Assembly: GCF_030264295.1 (NCBI RefSeq)
Contig: NZ_CP127173.1
Span: 3,231,501-3,295,500 of the forward strand
Reading direction: 5' to 3'
DNA: 64,000 bases
Source: Amycolatopsis nalaikhensis
GTDB taxonomy: Bacteria; Actinomycetota; Actinomycetes; Mycobacteriales; Pseudonocardiaceae
The notes below the pieces were generated by a model. It was not told the DNA's origin and did no database searches. It saw only the letters and a list, made by a program, of their open reading frames with translations. This document shows, piece by piece, positions 24,357 to 33,192 of this stretch. The position numbers and the translations under genes are program-made. Numbering within the stretch: position 1 is the stretch's first letter; each line of letters opens with the position of its first letter.

Positions 24357-26234
24357 ATGACGACCACCCTGTCGGCGCCCGAACACGCCCAGCCCGCGCC
24401 CCAGGCTTCCCGGAAACCGAGCTGGGTCAAGCCGTCCGTCGCGGGGCTTCTGCTCGGGACCGGGCTGCTCTACCTGTGGGACCTGGCGAAAACCGGCTGG
24501 GCCAACGACTTCTACGCGATGGCCGCGCAGGCGGGCACCTGGAGCTGGAAGGCGCTGTTCTTCGGTTCGCTCGATCCCGGCAACGTCGTCACCGTCGACA
24601 AGCCGCCGTTCTCGCTGTGGGTCATGGGGTTGTCCGGGCGGATCTTCGGCTTCTCCAGCTGGAGCCTGCTCGTGCCGAACGCGCTCGCCGGCGTCGCCTC
24701 CGTGGGCCTGCTCTACCTGGCCGTGCGACGGCTTTCCGGCCCGGGCGCCGGGCTGCTCGCCGGGGCCGGGCTCGCGCTCACCCCGGTCGCCGCGCTGATG
24801 TTCCGCTACGACAACCCCGACGCCTTCCTCGTGCTGCTGCTCGTCGCGGGCGCCTACTGCGTCGTGCGTGCGCTGGAGCACGCGAGCACGAAGTGGCTGC
24901 TGCTCGCCGGGGTCGCCATCGGGTTCGGCTTTCTCGACAAGATGCTGCAGGCGTTCCTCGTGCTGCCCGCCTTCGTGCTCGCGTACGCCGTCGCGGCCCC
25001 GACGTCGCTCGGGCGCCGGATCGGGCAGCTCTTCGCCGCGGCGGGCGCGGTGGTCGTCTCCGCCGGTTGGTGGATCGTCGTCGTCGCGCTGTGGCCGGCC
25101 GCCGATCGGCCCTACATCAGCGGCTCGACCGACAACACCGTGCTGGAACTGGCTTTCGGCTACAACGGCCTCGGCCGGATCTTCGGCGAGGGCCGCGGGG
25201 GCGGTGGTGGCGCGACGTTCGCCCCGCCGTCGGGGATGCAGGCGCCGCGCGGCGGCGGGTTCGGCGGCGAGGCCGGCTTGACGCGGTTGTTCAGCGCCGA
25301 GTTCGGCGGCGAGGCGTCGTGGCTGCTGCCCGCCGCGATCATCGGACTGGCCGCCGGGCTGTGGTTCACCCGGCGCGCGCCGCGCACCGACCGGACGCGG
25401 GCCGCGCTGCTGCTCTGGGGCGGCTGGCTGGTCGTCACCGCGCTCGTGTTCAGCTACATGAGCGGGATCATCCACCCGTACTACACCGTCGCGCTGGCGC
25501 CGGGAACCGCCGCCACGCTGGGGATCGCCGCGCGCGAGCTGTGGCGTGGCCGGGCGAACTTCGCCGCCCGCGTGGTGCTGGCCGTCCTGGTCGCGGTGAC
25601 GGCGGTGTGGAGCTTCGTGCTCCTCGCGCGGACTCCGGAGTGGCAGCCGTGGATCCGCTACGCACTGCTCGTGCTCAGCGCCGTCGCCGTCGCGGGTCTG
25701 CTCTTCGGTGCCGACCGGCTCCGGCGGCTCGGCCCGGTCGTGGCCGTGGTCGGCCTGTGCGGCGCGCTGCTCGGGACGACGTCGTTCACGCTGGCGACGG
25801 CGGCGGCCGCGCACTCCGGCGGCACCCCGTCGTCCGGTCCGAGTGCCGCCGCGAGCGGACGCGGTTTCGGGGCGCGCGGCGGCTTCGGCGGTGGCCGGAC
25901 CGACGCGGCACTCGTCGACCTGCTGAAGAACACCACGACGAAGTGGGCCGCGGCGCAGAGCGGTGCGATGGAGTCGGCCGGGCTCGCGCTGGCGAGCGGA
26001 CGCCCGGTGCTCGCGATCGGCGGCTTCAGCGGCAGCGACCCGGCGCCGACGCTGGAGCGCTTCCGGCAGTACGTCGCGGACGGCGACGTCCGCTACTACG
26101 TCGCCGGTGGCCGGGGCGGGTTCGGCGGCGGCCGCGGGACCTCGGGGGAGATCCAGACCTGGGTCGAACAGAACTTCGCCCCGCTCACGGTCGGGGGCAC
26201 GACTGTTTACGACTTGACGAAATCTGTCGATTGA
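24357..26234 (+). CDS. GT39-type membrane glycosyltransferase (ArnT/PMT-like)
   Basis: The 625-residue protein has an N-terminal helix, an extracytoplasmic loop with the catalytic-type acidic residue in TGWANDFYAMAAQAG, and the conserved VDKPPFSLW segment. About ten more helices and a C-terminal extracytoplasmic domain follow. These enzymes move sugars from polyprenyl-phosphate donors to proteins or wall glycans outside the membrane. Gly-rich loops stand out (GEGRGGGGG near 280, GGFGGGR near 510 and again near 590). The ATG at 24357 is preferred over the in-frame GTG at 24348. The gene follows the two-component pair in the same direction, with the palindrome in between. Substrates are unknown. 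Confidence 0.85.
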   Translation: MTTTLSAPEHAQPAPQASRKPSWVKPSVAGLLLGTGLLYLWDLAKTGWANDFYAMAAQAGTWSWKALFFGSLDPGNVVTVDKPPFSLWVMGLSGRIFGFSSWSLLVPNALAGVASVGLLYLAVRRLSGPGAGLLAGAGLALTPVAALMFRYDNPDAFLVLLLVAGAYCVVRALEHASTKWLLLAGVAIGFGFLDKMLQAFLVLPAFVLAYAVAAPTSLGRRIGQLFAAAGAVVVSAGWWIVVVALWPAADRPYISGSTDNTVLELAFGYNGLGRIFGEGRGGGGGATFAPPSGMQAPRGGGFGGEAGLTRLFSAEFGGEASWLLPAAIIGLAAGLWFTRRAPRTDRTRAALLLWGGWLVVTALVFSYMSGIIHPYYTVALAPGTAATLGIAARELWRGRANFAARVVLAVLVAVTAVWSFVLLARTPEWQPWIRYALLVLSAVAVAGLLFGADRLRRLGPVVAVVGLCGALLGTTSFTLATAAAAHSGGTPSSGPSAAASGRGFGARGGFGGGRTDAALVDLLKNTTTKWAAAQSGAMESAGLALASGRPVLAIGGFSGSDPAPTLERFRQYVADGDVRYYVAGGRGGFGGGRGTSGEIQTWVEQNFAPLTVGGTTVYDLTKSVD

Positions 26235-26889
26235 TCGAAATGCGCCTGAACCGCGTGAATTGTTTCCAGCGTGTTAACAATCGCGAATTCATTCGGCGCA
26301 TTCGCGGGCGGTGCGATATCCGGGGATGCGGACACCTGTTCGATTTCCGTCTCGGTGAGCGGCACAATGCGAACGACTGTTCGGATCCGCGACGCGGCCG
26401 CCGGTGATGATCTCCGCGCGGTTCGCCGCCGCGTAACGACGAGGAACTATCGGGCGTGCAGTTGCACGGGCCGAACGCACGGGCTGTGGATCAACTTGGG
26501 CGGTCGGCCGAACGAAACGATCGTCAACTTGATCTTGAAGAGCCCGGACCGCGCTGGTCGACCCGGTTAGGGGTCACTCGTTCGGATGCACTGGTCGGGC
26601 GTTGTGGTGATCTTGTGCTAGTCGCTAGGCTCTGCGCCGGGAGAGGGACAAGGGGTGGCCGACCCGGTGCGCTGAGTGCTGGGTTCTCACTGGGTGTGGG
26701 TACTTCCTGTCCGCGTTCTCTCTTGCCATGACCCGATCAGGTGGAACCGGAAGAGAGCAGCGATGACCGTGCGCGGTGGCGCAGCTCGCCCCGATCCACC
26801 CCCTCTTCGTCACGACCCGTAGCCCCGAGCACCGCAATTCCCTCTTCGGTACGGCACCACTCCACTTCCCCCGCATCCTGGAGTTCGTT
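26235..26889. other. 655-base gap without a recognised gene
   Basis: The first 80 bases are clearly more AT-rich than the surroundings (TTGTTTCCAG, GTTAACAATCGCG, GAATTCATTC). I see no frame with family motifs or sustained G/C-ending codons. The right part forms the leader of the ABC transporter operon and contains a hairpin and two tiny overlapping frames, listed separately. The remainder is probably decayed or regulatory DNA. Confidence 0.6.
26718..26822 (+). promoter_or_regulatory. Leader with hairpin and two tiny coupled frames
   Basis: CTCTCTT at 26718-26724 pairs with AAGAGAG at 26751-26757. A 12-codon frame starts at ATG 26728 and stops at 26764-26766; its stop overlaps an ATG at 26763 that opens a 19-codon frame ending in TAG at 26822. 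GGAAGAGAG precedes the second ATG. The transporter gene starts 67 bases later. Translation-coupled leader control is possible, but neither peptide shows a run of one amino acid, so the idea is weak. Confidence 0.3.
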
Positions 26890-27903
26890 GTGATTTCCCG
26901 TTCCCGCCCCCGTCTCGTGACGGTGCTCCTGACCTTGCTGACGCTCGCCGGCGTCACCGCGCTTTCCGGCTGCAGCGACAGCACCGCCGAAGGCACCGGC
27001 GGCAAGATCACCCTCGGGTTCAGCGCGTGGCCGGGCTGGTTCCCCTGGCAGGTGGCGCAGGAACAGGGCTTGTTCGCGAAGAACGGCGTGAACGTCGACC
27101 TCAAGTACTTCGACAACTACACCGACAGCATCAACGCGCTCTCCAGCGGCGCCATCGACGCCAACAGCCAGACGCTCAACGACACGCTGTCCTCGGCCTC
27201 CGGCGGCGCGAAGCTGTCGATCGTGCTGGTGAACGACAACTCCACCGGCAACGACAAGATCATCGCCCGCGAGGGCATCACCGCCGTCGCCGACCTCAAG
27301 GGCAAGAAGGTCGCCGTCGAGCAGGGCACCGTCGACCACTACCTGCTGCTGCTCGCGCTGCAGGCGGCGAAGCTGACCGAAAAGGACATCGAACTGGTCA
27401 ACCTGCCGACCGACGCCGCCGCGGCCGCGTTCGTCGCCGGCCAGGTCGACGCGGTGGGCGCGTTCGCGCCGTTCACGACCAAGGCCCTCGAGCGCCCGGG
27501 CAGCCGCGCGATCTCGTCGTCGGCGGAGTTCCCCGGCGCGATCCCGGACCACCTCGTCACGTCGCAGAAGCTGGTCAAGGAGCACCCGAAGGACGTCCAG
27601 GCGCTGGTCAACACCTGGTTCGAGACGCTGACCTGGATCAAGAACAACAAGGACGCCGCCGTGAAGATCATGGCCAAGCGCGGCGGCGTCACCGACGCGG
27701 ACTACAAGACCTACGACGCCGGCACCACGATCTTCACGCGCCAGCAGAACCTCGACGCGTTCACGCCGGGTGTCACCGCGCAGCACCTGGACTTCCAGGC
27801 GAACAAGATCATCGACTTCATCGTCGGCACCGGCCTGGCCCAGCAGCGGCCGTCGCTGGACGGCCTGTTCGACGACCAGTTCGTGAAGGCCGCGCCGCAG
27901 TGA
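26890..27903 (+). CDS. ABC transporter substrate-binding lipoprotein, NitT/TauT type
   Basis: The 337-residue protein starts at GTG 26890, giving a lipoprotein signal peptide with lipobox LSGC (Cys28); an upstream in-frame extension has no signal features. The mature part has the NMT1/SsuA-like fold signature: FSAWPGWFPWQVAQEQGLF near the start, then YTDSINALSSGAIDA and LKGKKVAVEQG. Such proteins bind nitrate, sulfonates, taurine or thiamine precursors outside the membrane. Permease and ATPase genes overlap or follow directly. The adjacent nitrate/nitrite-type sensor kinase hints at a nitrogen oxyanion or sulfonate substrate, but nothing decides between them. Confidence 0.88.
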   Translation: MISRSRPRLVTVLLTLLTLAGVTALSGCSDSTAEGTGGKITLGFSAWPGWFPWQVAQEQGLFAKNGVNVDLKYFDNYTDSINALSSGAIDANSQTLNDTLSSASGGAKLSIVLVNDNSTGNDKIIAREGITAVADLKGKKVAVEQGTVDHYLLLLALQAAKLTEKDIELVNLPTDAAAAAFVAGQVDAVGAFAPFTTKALERPGSRAISSSAEFPGAIPDHLVTSQKLVKEHPKDVQALVNTWFETLTWIKNNKDAAVKIMAKRGGVTDADYKTYDAGTTIFTRQQNLDAFTPGVTAQHLDFQANKIIDFIVGTGLAQQRPSLDGLFDDQFVKAAPQ

Positions 27904-28850
27904 CCGGCCGGACCCAGCGCGCGACCGCGGCGAGCCCGGCCGACGAGCGGGCCGCCGAGGAGCTCGAGGCCGAGCGGCGGCTCGCCGAGCGGCAGGAGGA
28001 GTCCGGCCGCGCGGGCGGGCGGCCGGACTGGTCGCCGCTGCCGCGCCGCGCCGGGCTGAAACCGTCGGCGTCGCCGCTGTTTTCCTTGCGCACGCCCATT
28101 TCCGGCGGGGCCCGCTGGACGCTCGCGGTGCTGTCGTTCGCGATCCCGTTCCTCGCGTGGGTCGCGCTGAGCTTCAGCGGCGCCGTCGACTCGACGTTCC
28201 TGCCGTCCCCGGCCGCCGTGCTCAAGGCCGGGGTCGACATGGCGGGCACCGGTGAACTGTTCGACGACCTCTGGGCGACGACGCAGCGGGTGCTCGAAGG
28301 CTTCGGCCTCGCCGTGCTCGTCTCGGTCCCGCTCGGGGTGCTGATGGGCGCGTTCACCGCGGGGCAGGCGTTCTTCGAGCCGCTGATCGGCCTGCTGCGG
28401 TACCTGCCCGCGAGCGCGTTCATCCCGCTGCTGATCATCTGGCTCGGCCTCGGCGAGCCGTCGAAGATCGCCATCCTCTTCATCGGCACCGTCTTCTTCA
28501 ACACGCTGATGACCGCCGACGTCGTCCGCGCCGTGCCCGGCTCGCTCATCGACGTCTCCTACACGCTCGGCGCGCGCCGCGGCGAGGTGCTGCGCAAGAT
28601 CGTGCTGCCGCACTCGCTGCCCGGCATGATCGACGCGATCCGGGTCAACGCCGCCGCCGCGTGGAACTTCGTGGTCGTCGCCGAGCTGATCAACTCCTCG
28701 GCCGGCCTCGGCTACCGGATCGTCCGGGCGCAGCGGTTCCTGCAGACGGACAAGATCTTCGCCGTGCTCGTGGTCATCGGGATCGCCGGGCTGGTCATCG
28801 ACGTCCTGCTGCGCCTGCTGCGCACGCGGGTCGGGAAGTGGGCGGCATGA
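27900..28850 (+). CDS. ABC transporter permease, NitT/TauT type
   Basis: The 316-residue protein starts at GTG 27900, overlapping the previous stop. A charged cytoplasmic N-terminus of about 60 residues (rich in Glu and Arg) precedes six membrane helices of the BPD_transp_1 type. The EAA-like loop facing the ATPase is in SYTLGARRGEVLRKIVLPHSLPG. It forms the channel of the importer with the lipoprotein upstream and the ATPase downstream (next start at 28847, four-base overlap). The long charged N-terminal extension is unusual for the family and may dock a partner. Confidence 0.9.
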   Translation: MTGRTQRATAASPADERAAEELEAERRLAERQEESGRAGGRPDWSPLPRRAGLKPSASPLFSLRTPISGGARWTLAVLSFAIPFLAWVALSFSGAVDSTFLPSPAAVLKAGVDMAGTGELFDDLWATTQRVLEGFGLAVLVSVPLGVLMGAFTAGQAFFEPLIGLLRYLPASAFIPLLIIWLGLGEPSKIAILFIGTVFFNTLMTADVVRAVPGSLIDVSYTLGARRGEVLRKIVLPHSLPGMIDAIRVNAAAAWNFVVVAELINSSAGLGYRIVRAQRFLQTDKIFAVLVVIGIAGLVIDVLLRLLRTRVGKWAA

Positions 28851-29635
28851 CGCTGGAACTGCGGAACGTCGCCAAGGACTACACCGTGCGCGGCCAGGTG
28901 ACGCGCGCGCTCGACGGCGTCGACCTCGAGGTGCTGCGCGGCGAGTTCGTCTGCGTCGTCGGCGCGAGCGGCTCCGGCAAGTCGACGCTGTTGTCGCTGG
29001 TGGCCGGGCTGATCGGCCCGACCGAAGGCGAGATCGTGCTCGACGGCGTGCCCGTCACCGGGCCCGGCCCGGACCGCGGGCTGGTCTTCCAGTCCGGCGC
29101 GCTCTACCCGTGGCGCAGCGTCGAGAAGAACGTCGCGTTCGGACTCGAGCTGCTGCCGATCGACGCGGCCGAGCGGGCCCGGCGCGTCGACTGGTACCTC
29201 GCCGAAACCGGGCTCGACGCCGTGCGCCGGTCGCTGCCGAAACAGCTTTCCGGCGGCCAGAAGCAGCGCGTCGCGATCGCGCGGGCGCTGGCGTGCGAGC
29301 CGGAAGTCCTGCTGCTGGACGAACCCTTCGGCGCGCTGGACGTCCAGACCAAAGAGGACATGCAGGTGCTCATCCGCCAGGTGTGGGCCGACACCGGCAC
29401 CACGGTGCTGATGGTCACCCACGACGTCGAGGAAGCGGTGTTCCTCGGCGGCCGGGTCGTGGTGCTCGCTTCCGACCCGGGTCGCGTCGCCGCCGACGTC
29501 GAGGTGGAGCTGCCCGCCGAGCGGGACCTGGCGGTGAAGCGCGAACCGCGGTTCCTCGCGCTGCGCGCCCGGATCGAGGACCTCGTCCGGGAGCAGCACC
29601 GCGGGCACGTGAGCCGGGTTGCCGCGGTCGAGTGA
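28847..29635 (+). CDS. ABC transporter ATPase, NitT/TauT type
   Basis: The 262-residue protein has Walker A GASGSGKST (about residues 38-46), the Q-loop in VFQSGALYPW, the signature LSGGQKQRVAIARAL, Walker B LLLDEPFGALD and the switch histidine in VTHDVEEAV. The design is that of SsuB/TauB/NrtD ATPases. It overlaps the permease gene by four bases and stops 25 bases before the conservon sensor gene, with no terminator between them. The transporter and conservon are therefore probably one transcription unit. Confidence 0.93.
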   Translation: MTLELRNVAKDYTVRGQVTRALDGVDLEVLRGEFVCVVGASGSGKSTLLSLVAGLIGPTEGEIVLDGVPVTGPGPDRGLVFQSGALYPWRSVEKNVAFGLELLPIDAAERARRVDWYLAETGLDAVRRSLPKQLSGGQKQRVAIARALACEPEVLLLDEPFGALDVQTKEDMQVLIRQVWADTGTTVLMVTHDVEEAVFLGGRVVVLASDPGRVAADVEVELPAERDLAVKREPRFLALRARIEDLVREQHRGHVSRVAAVE

Positions 29636-29660
29636 GAACGGACGACGGGAAGGTGGCGGG

Positions 29661-32414
29661 ATGAGGCACGGCAGGGCGACCGCGAAACGGGCCGAGGGCG
29701 GGGGAATCCTCGCCCGGCTCGGCATCCGCGGCAAGCTGAACCTGCTGCTCCTGCCGCCGCTGGCCGCGGTGGTGCTGGTGTCGGTGCCGTTCGTGCTGAC
29801 CCAGGCGAGCAGCGCGCTGGCGGCGTCGCAGTCGGCGACCGTGGCCCGGCACACCCAGCAGCTCGGCGGCCTGGTCTGGCAGCTGCAGCGCGAGCGGCTG
29901 CTGACCGGCGCGTACGTCGCTTCGCCGGCGCTGCCTGCCGACCAGATGCTCCAGCAGCGGAAGACGGTCGACTCGGCGGTCGAGAGCGTGCGCTCGTCGC
30001 TCGGCGCCGACGCCCCGGACGAGCTTTCCTCGGCGCTGACCCGGATCGGTTCGCTCGCCGAGCTGCGGCAGAACGCCGAACGCCGCGGCGTCGCGCTCGA
30101 CAGCGTCGCCCGCACCTACCACGCGGTGATCGGCGCGGTGATCGACGCGCTGCGGCTCGTCCCGCAGCTCACCAGTGACGCCGAAGGCACCCGGGAGCTG
30201 ACTGCGCTCGAAGCGCTGCTGCGCGCGAACGAGGAGAACTCGTTGCGCGGCATGGCGTTGATCGTGACGGCGGTGTCACCGGAGGCCGGGCGGTCCATCC
30301 TGGACGACGCGACCCAGCAGTCGCCGATCTTCACCGACCGGTTCGTCCAGCAGGCGGACAGCGCGCAGTCGGCGCTGGTGGTCAACGTCGAGCAGAGCGA
30401 AGCCGGCCGCAAGATCGACGACCTCGCGGCCCAGATCGACAACCCGCGTGACGCGGTCGCCACCACCCAGTACGTCGCGGACGTGCTCACCGCGTCGGAA
30501 AGTCAGGCGGGGCAACGCAAACTGGTCCAGGAGCGGGTCACCGGCGAGATCGCCGATGCGGCTTCCGACCGGGCCGCCGCCGGCACCCGGCTGGCCTGGA
30601 CGGTCGGCGTCGGCGCCGGGCTGCTGTTCCTGCTGGTCGCGTTCCTCGCCGTCGCGGTCTCCCGCTCGATCGCCCGGCCGCTGCGCCGGCTGACCACCGC
30701 GGCGACGTCGGTCGCCGACCTGGCCGGCACCGAGCTGGTCCGCGTGACCGACACCGAAGAGGCCGAGGCGCAGGTCCCGCGGCTGGCCACCATCGACGTC
30801 GTGTCGGACGACGAGCTCGGCAAGCTGGCCGCGGCGTTCAACCGGGTCCAGACCACCGCCGCCGAGCTGGTCGAGCGGCAGGCGCTCACCCGGCGCAACA
30901 CCAGCTTGATGTTCGCGAACGTCGCCAAGCGCACGCAGAACCTGGTCGGCCGCCAGCTCGCGCTGATCGACGAGGTCGAGCGCAACGAGCAGGACACCCG
31001 GCTGCTGGCCAGCCTGTACCGGCTCGACCACCTCTCCACCCGCCTGCGCCGCAACGCCGACAACCTGCTCGTGGTGTCCGGCACCCGCGACGAAACCCGC
31101 ATCGCCGGCCCGATCGAGCTGGCCACGGCACTGCGGTCGGCGCTGGCCGAGATCGAGGACTACCAGCGCGTCAAGCTCGGCGTCGTCGGCGACATCCTGC
31201 TCTCCTCGGCCCTCGGCGCCGACCTGGTGCTGGTGTTCGCCGAGCTGCTGGAGAACGCGACGTCGTTCTCGCCGCCGGGCTCGATGGTCGAGGTGGACAC
31301 GATGTTCCTCGCGGACGGCTCGTGCCTGGTGAACATCGTCGACCACGGCATCGGCATGACCGCCGAGAAGATGGCCGAGGAGAACCAGCGGCTCGTCGAG
31401 CGCGAACGGCTGGAGCTCGCGCCGACCAGCGTGCTCGGCCTGTTCGTGGTCGGCCGCCTCGCGCGGCGCCACGACCTCGGCGTCGAGCTGCTCGCGACAC
31501 CGACCACCGGCGGCGTGACCGCCCGGCTGACCATCCCGCCGTCGCTGTTCAGCCACCGCACCGGGCTGCCGCCGAAGCAGGAACCGGTGATCCCGGTCCA
31601 GGCCGCGCCGCCGGTCGTGCCGCCCCAGGCGCGGCCCGCGGAAGCCGTCGCCGCCACCTCGGTGTCCACTTTGGACGAACTGCGGCCCGCCGAGCTGCCC
31701 GCGCCGGCGATCCCGGCGCTGCTGAGCACCCCCAACGGCTTCCGCTGGTTCCGCCAGCTCGAACCGGTGTGGCCGGACGCCGAGCCCGACGTCAAGCCGC
31801 CGGTCGCGGACCCCGAACCGGAGGCCGAGACCCGCGGCGGCCTCCGCCGTCGCGTCCGCGGCGCCCAGCTGCCCGACCCGGGGATCACGGCGCCGGTCGC
31901 CGACGGCAAGCCGCGGCACGACCCGGAAGCGACCAAGAACGCGATGGACGGCTTCCAGAGCGCCTTCGCGAAGGCCGCCGAAGTCGGCGCGATGGCGGCT
32001 GAGCCGCCGCCCACCCTCGTGACCGAACCCGTGCCGCCGCCGGCGGGCGACGGCTCGTCGCTGCCCCAGCGCGTGCCCGGCGGATCGGACCTGCCCGCGC
32101 CGGCCGTCCGGCCGTCCCTCACCGCGCACGCCCCGGCCACCGCGCCGATCGCGGCCGCCCCGCCGTCCCGGGACGGCCTGGTCCGCCGCGTCCCCGGTGC
32201 CCAGCTCGCCCCCGGTCTGCGTCAGCAGTCCGCGGGCAGGCCGCCCGCCCGCGCCACCGCGAACCGCACCCGGCGGGACCCGGCGGCCGAGCGGGCGGCG
32301 TTCGACGCGTTCGCCGCCGGCCTCGCCAAGGCGGACGTGGTGACGGCAGACAGCCCGCCCCAAGGCGTGGTCGCCGGTCGTGTGATGGAACGAGGAGAAG
32401 AGAGCAGGAAATGA
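29661..32414 (+). CDS. cvnA: Conservon sensor protein CvnA with nitrate-sensing-type domain
   Basis: The 917-residue protein has TM1 at about 21-43 and an extracytoplasmic all-helical NIT-type domain (about 55-300, with VWQLQRERLLTGAYVAS). TM2 lies at about 310-332, then HAMP, a dimer-like helical segment (LMFANVAKRTQNLVGRQL) and an HATPase_c domain (FAELLENATSFSPPG, DHGIGM, GLFVVGRLARRHDLGV). A long disordered tail of about 250 residues carries repeated short motifs. The usual HisKA phospho-acceptor box is not evident, as is typical for CvnA proteins. The ATG at 29661 follows GGAAGGTGGCGG. CvnB, C and D genes follow with overlaps. In Streptomyces, conservons form membrane-associated complexes resembling G-protein-coupled systems. 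Confidence 0.92.
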   Translation: MRHGRATAKRAEGGGILARLGIRGKLNLLLLPPLAAVVLVSVPFVLTQASSALAASQSATVARHTQQLGGLVWQLQRERLLTGAYVASPALPADQMLQQRKTVDSAVESVRSSLGADAPDELSSALTRIGSLAELRQNAERRGVALDSVARTYHAVIGAVIDALRLVPQLTSDAEGTRELTALEALLRANEENSLRGMALIVTAVSPEAGRSILDDATQQSPIFTDRFVQQADSAQSALVVNVEQSEAGRKIDDLAAQIDNPRDAVATTQYVADVLTASESQAGQRKLVQERVTGEIADAASDRAAAGTRLAWTVGVGAGLLFLLVAFLAVAVSRSIARPLRRLTTAATSVADLAGTELVRVTDTEEAEAQVPRLATIDVVSDDELGKLAAAFNRVQTTAAELVERQALTRRNTSLMFANVAKRTQNLVGRQLALIDEVERNEQDTRLLASLYRLDHLSTRLRRNADNLLVVSGTRDETRIAGPIELATALRSALAEIEDYQRVKLGVVGDILLSSALGADLVLVFAELLENATSFSPPGSMVEVDTMFLADGSCLVNIVDHGIGMTAEKMAEENQRLVERERLELAPTSVLGLFVVGRLARRHDLGVELLATPTTGGVTARLTIPPSLFSHRTGLPPKQEPVIPVQAAPPVVPPQARPAEAVAATSVSTLDELRPAELPAPAIPALLSTPNGFRWFRQLEPVWPDAEPDVKPPVADPEPEAETRGGLRRRVRGAQLPDPGITAPVADGKPRHDPEATKNAMDGFQSAFAKAAEVGAMAAEPPPTLVTEPVPPPAGDGSSLPQRVPGGSDLPAPAVRPSLTAHAPATAPIAAAPPSRDGLVRRVPGAQLAPGLRQQSAGRPPARATANRTRRDPAAERAAFDAFAAGLAKADVVTADSPPQGVVAGRVMERGEESRK

Positions 32415-32845
32415 GCATCCCCGCACCTGGCGTCAGTGTCGAAGCCCAGAACTTCAACTGGCTGGTGAGCCGCTTCGCGCAGCACACCGCGGGCGCGATC
32501 GCCGCCATCGCGGTTTCGGCCGACGGTCTGCTGATCGCGATGTCGTCGGAGCTGGAGCGGTCGAACGCCGACCGGCTCGCCGCGATCTCCTCCGCCATGC
32601 TCGGCCTCGCCCACGGCGTCTCCGACAGCCACCCGCTCGGCTCGCCGGACAAGGTGATCATCGAGCTGGAGCACGGGTACCTGCTGGTCTGCACCATCAG
32701 CATCGGCTGCTCCCTCGGCGTCCTCGCCAACAAGCAGGCCAGCCTCGGCACGATCGCCTACGAGATGGCGATGTTCGCCAACCGCGCCACCGAAGTGCTG
32801 ACGCCCGGCCTGATCGAGGAGCTCAAGAACACCGTGGGGTCGTGA
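32411..32845 (+). CDS. cvnB: Conservon Roadblock/LC7 protein CvnB
   Basis: The 144-residue protein is a Roadblock/LC7 domain: FNWLVSRFAQHTAGAIAAIAVSADGLLIAMS near residues 14-44, a central helix with RLAAISSAML, and strands ending in YLLVCTISIGCSLGVLA. In conservons this protein acts with the CvnD GTPase, like MglB with MglA, possibly as regulator of nucleotide turnover. The start overlaps the cvnA stop by four bases, and the stop overlaps cvnC. Confidence in the assignment is high. Confidence 0.95.
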   Translation: MSIPAPGVSVEAQNFNWLVSRFAQHTAGAIAAIAVSADGLLIAMSSELERSNADRLAAISSAMLGLAHGVSDSHPLGSPDKVIIELEHGYLLVCTISIGCSLGVLANKQASLGTIAYEMAMFANRATEVLTPGLIEELKNTVGS

Positions 32846-33192
32846 TGACCGAGGAACCTTCGCTGCTGCGGCCGTACCTGATGACCTCGGGGCGCGCCCA
32901 GCCGGTCGACCAGACCCTGGAGATCGAGGCGCAGGTCATGACGTCCCGCCTGGGCGCGGCGTCGCACCCGCAGCTCACGTTCGAGCGCCAGGAAATCGTT
33001 TCCCTGTGCCGGACCACGATGTCGGTCGCCGAGGTGGCCGCCATGCTCGGCCTGCACATCGGCGTCGCCCGGGTGCTGGTGGCCGACCTCGCCGAGCTGG
33101 GCTACGTCGTCGTCCGGCGCCCCGGCAACCACAACTCGCACGACCTCGGCATGATCGAAAGGGTCATTCGTGGACTCGAAGCCATTCACTGA
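32845..33192 (+). CDS. cvnC: Conservon DUF742 protein CvnC
   Basis: The 115-residue protein has the DUF742 pattern: SLLRPYLMTSGR near the N-terminus, LTFERQEIVSLC in the middle and a winged-helix-like C-terminal half (MSVAEVAAMLGLHIGVARVLVADL, GYVVVRRP). I chose the ATG at 32845, which overlaps the cvnB TGA; GTG at 32842 is possible. The cvnD start lies inside its 3' end. DUF742 is characteristic of conservons and is thought to link the sensor to the GTPase, but its exact action is not known. Confidence 0.95.
   Translation: MTEEPSLLRPYLMTSGRAQPVDQTLEIEAQVMTSRLGAASHPQLTFERQEIVSLCRTTMSVAEVAAMLGLHIGVARVLVADLAELGYVVVRRPGNHNSHDLGMIERVIRGLEAIH

Noticed and set aside
26235..26889. A named riboswitch (thiamine, SAM or c-di-AMP type) before the transporter operon or before the sugar dehydrogenase
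   Set aside because: I looked for the conserved cores of these classes and did not find them; only simple hairpins are visible.
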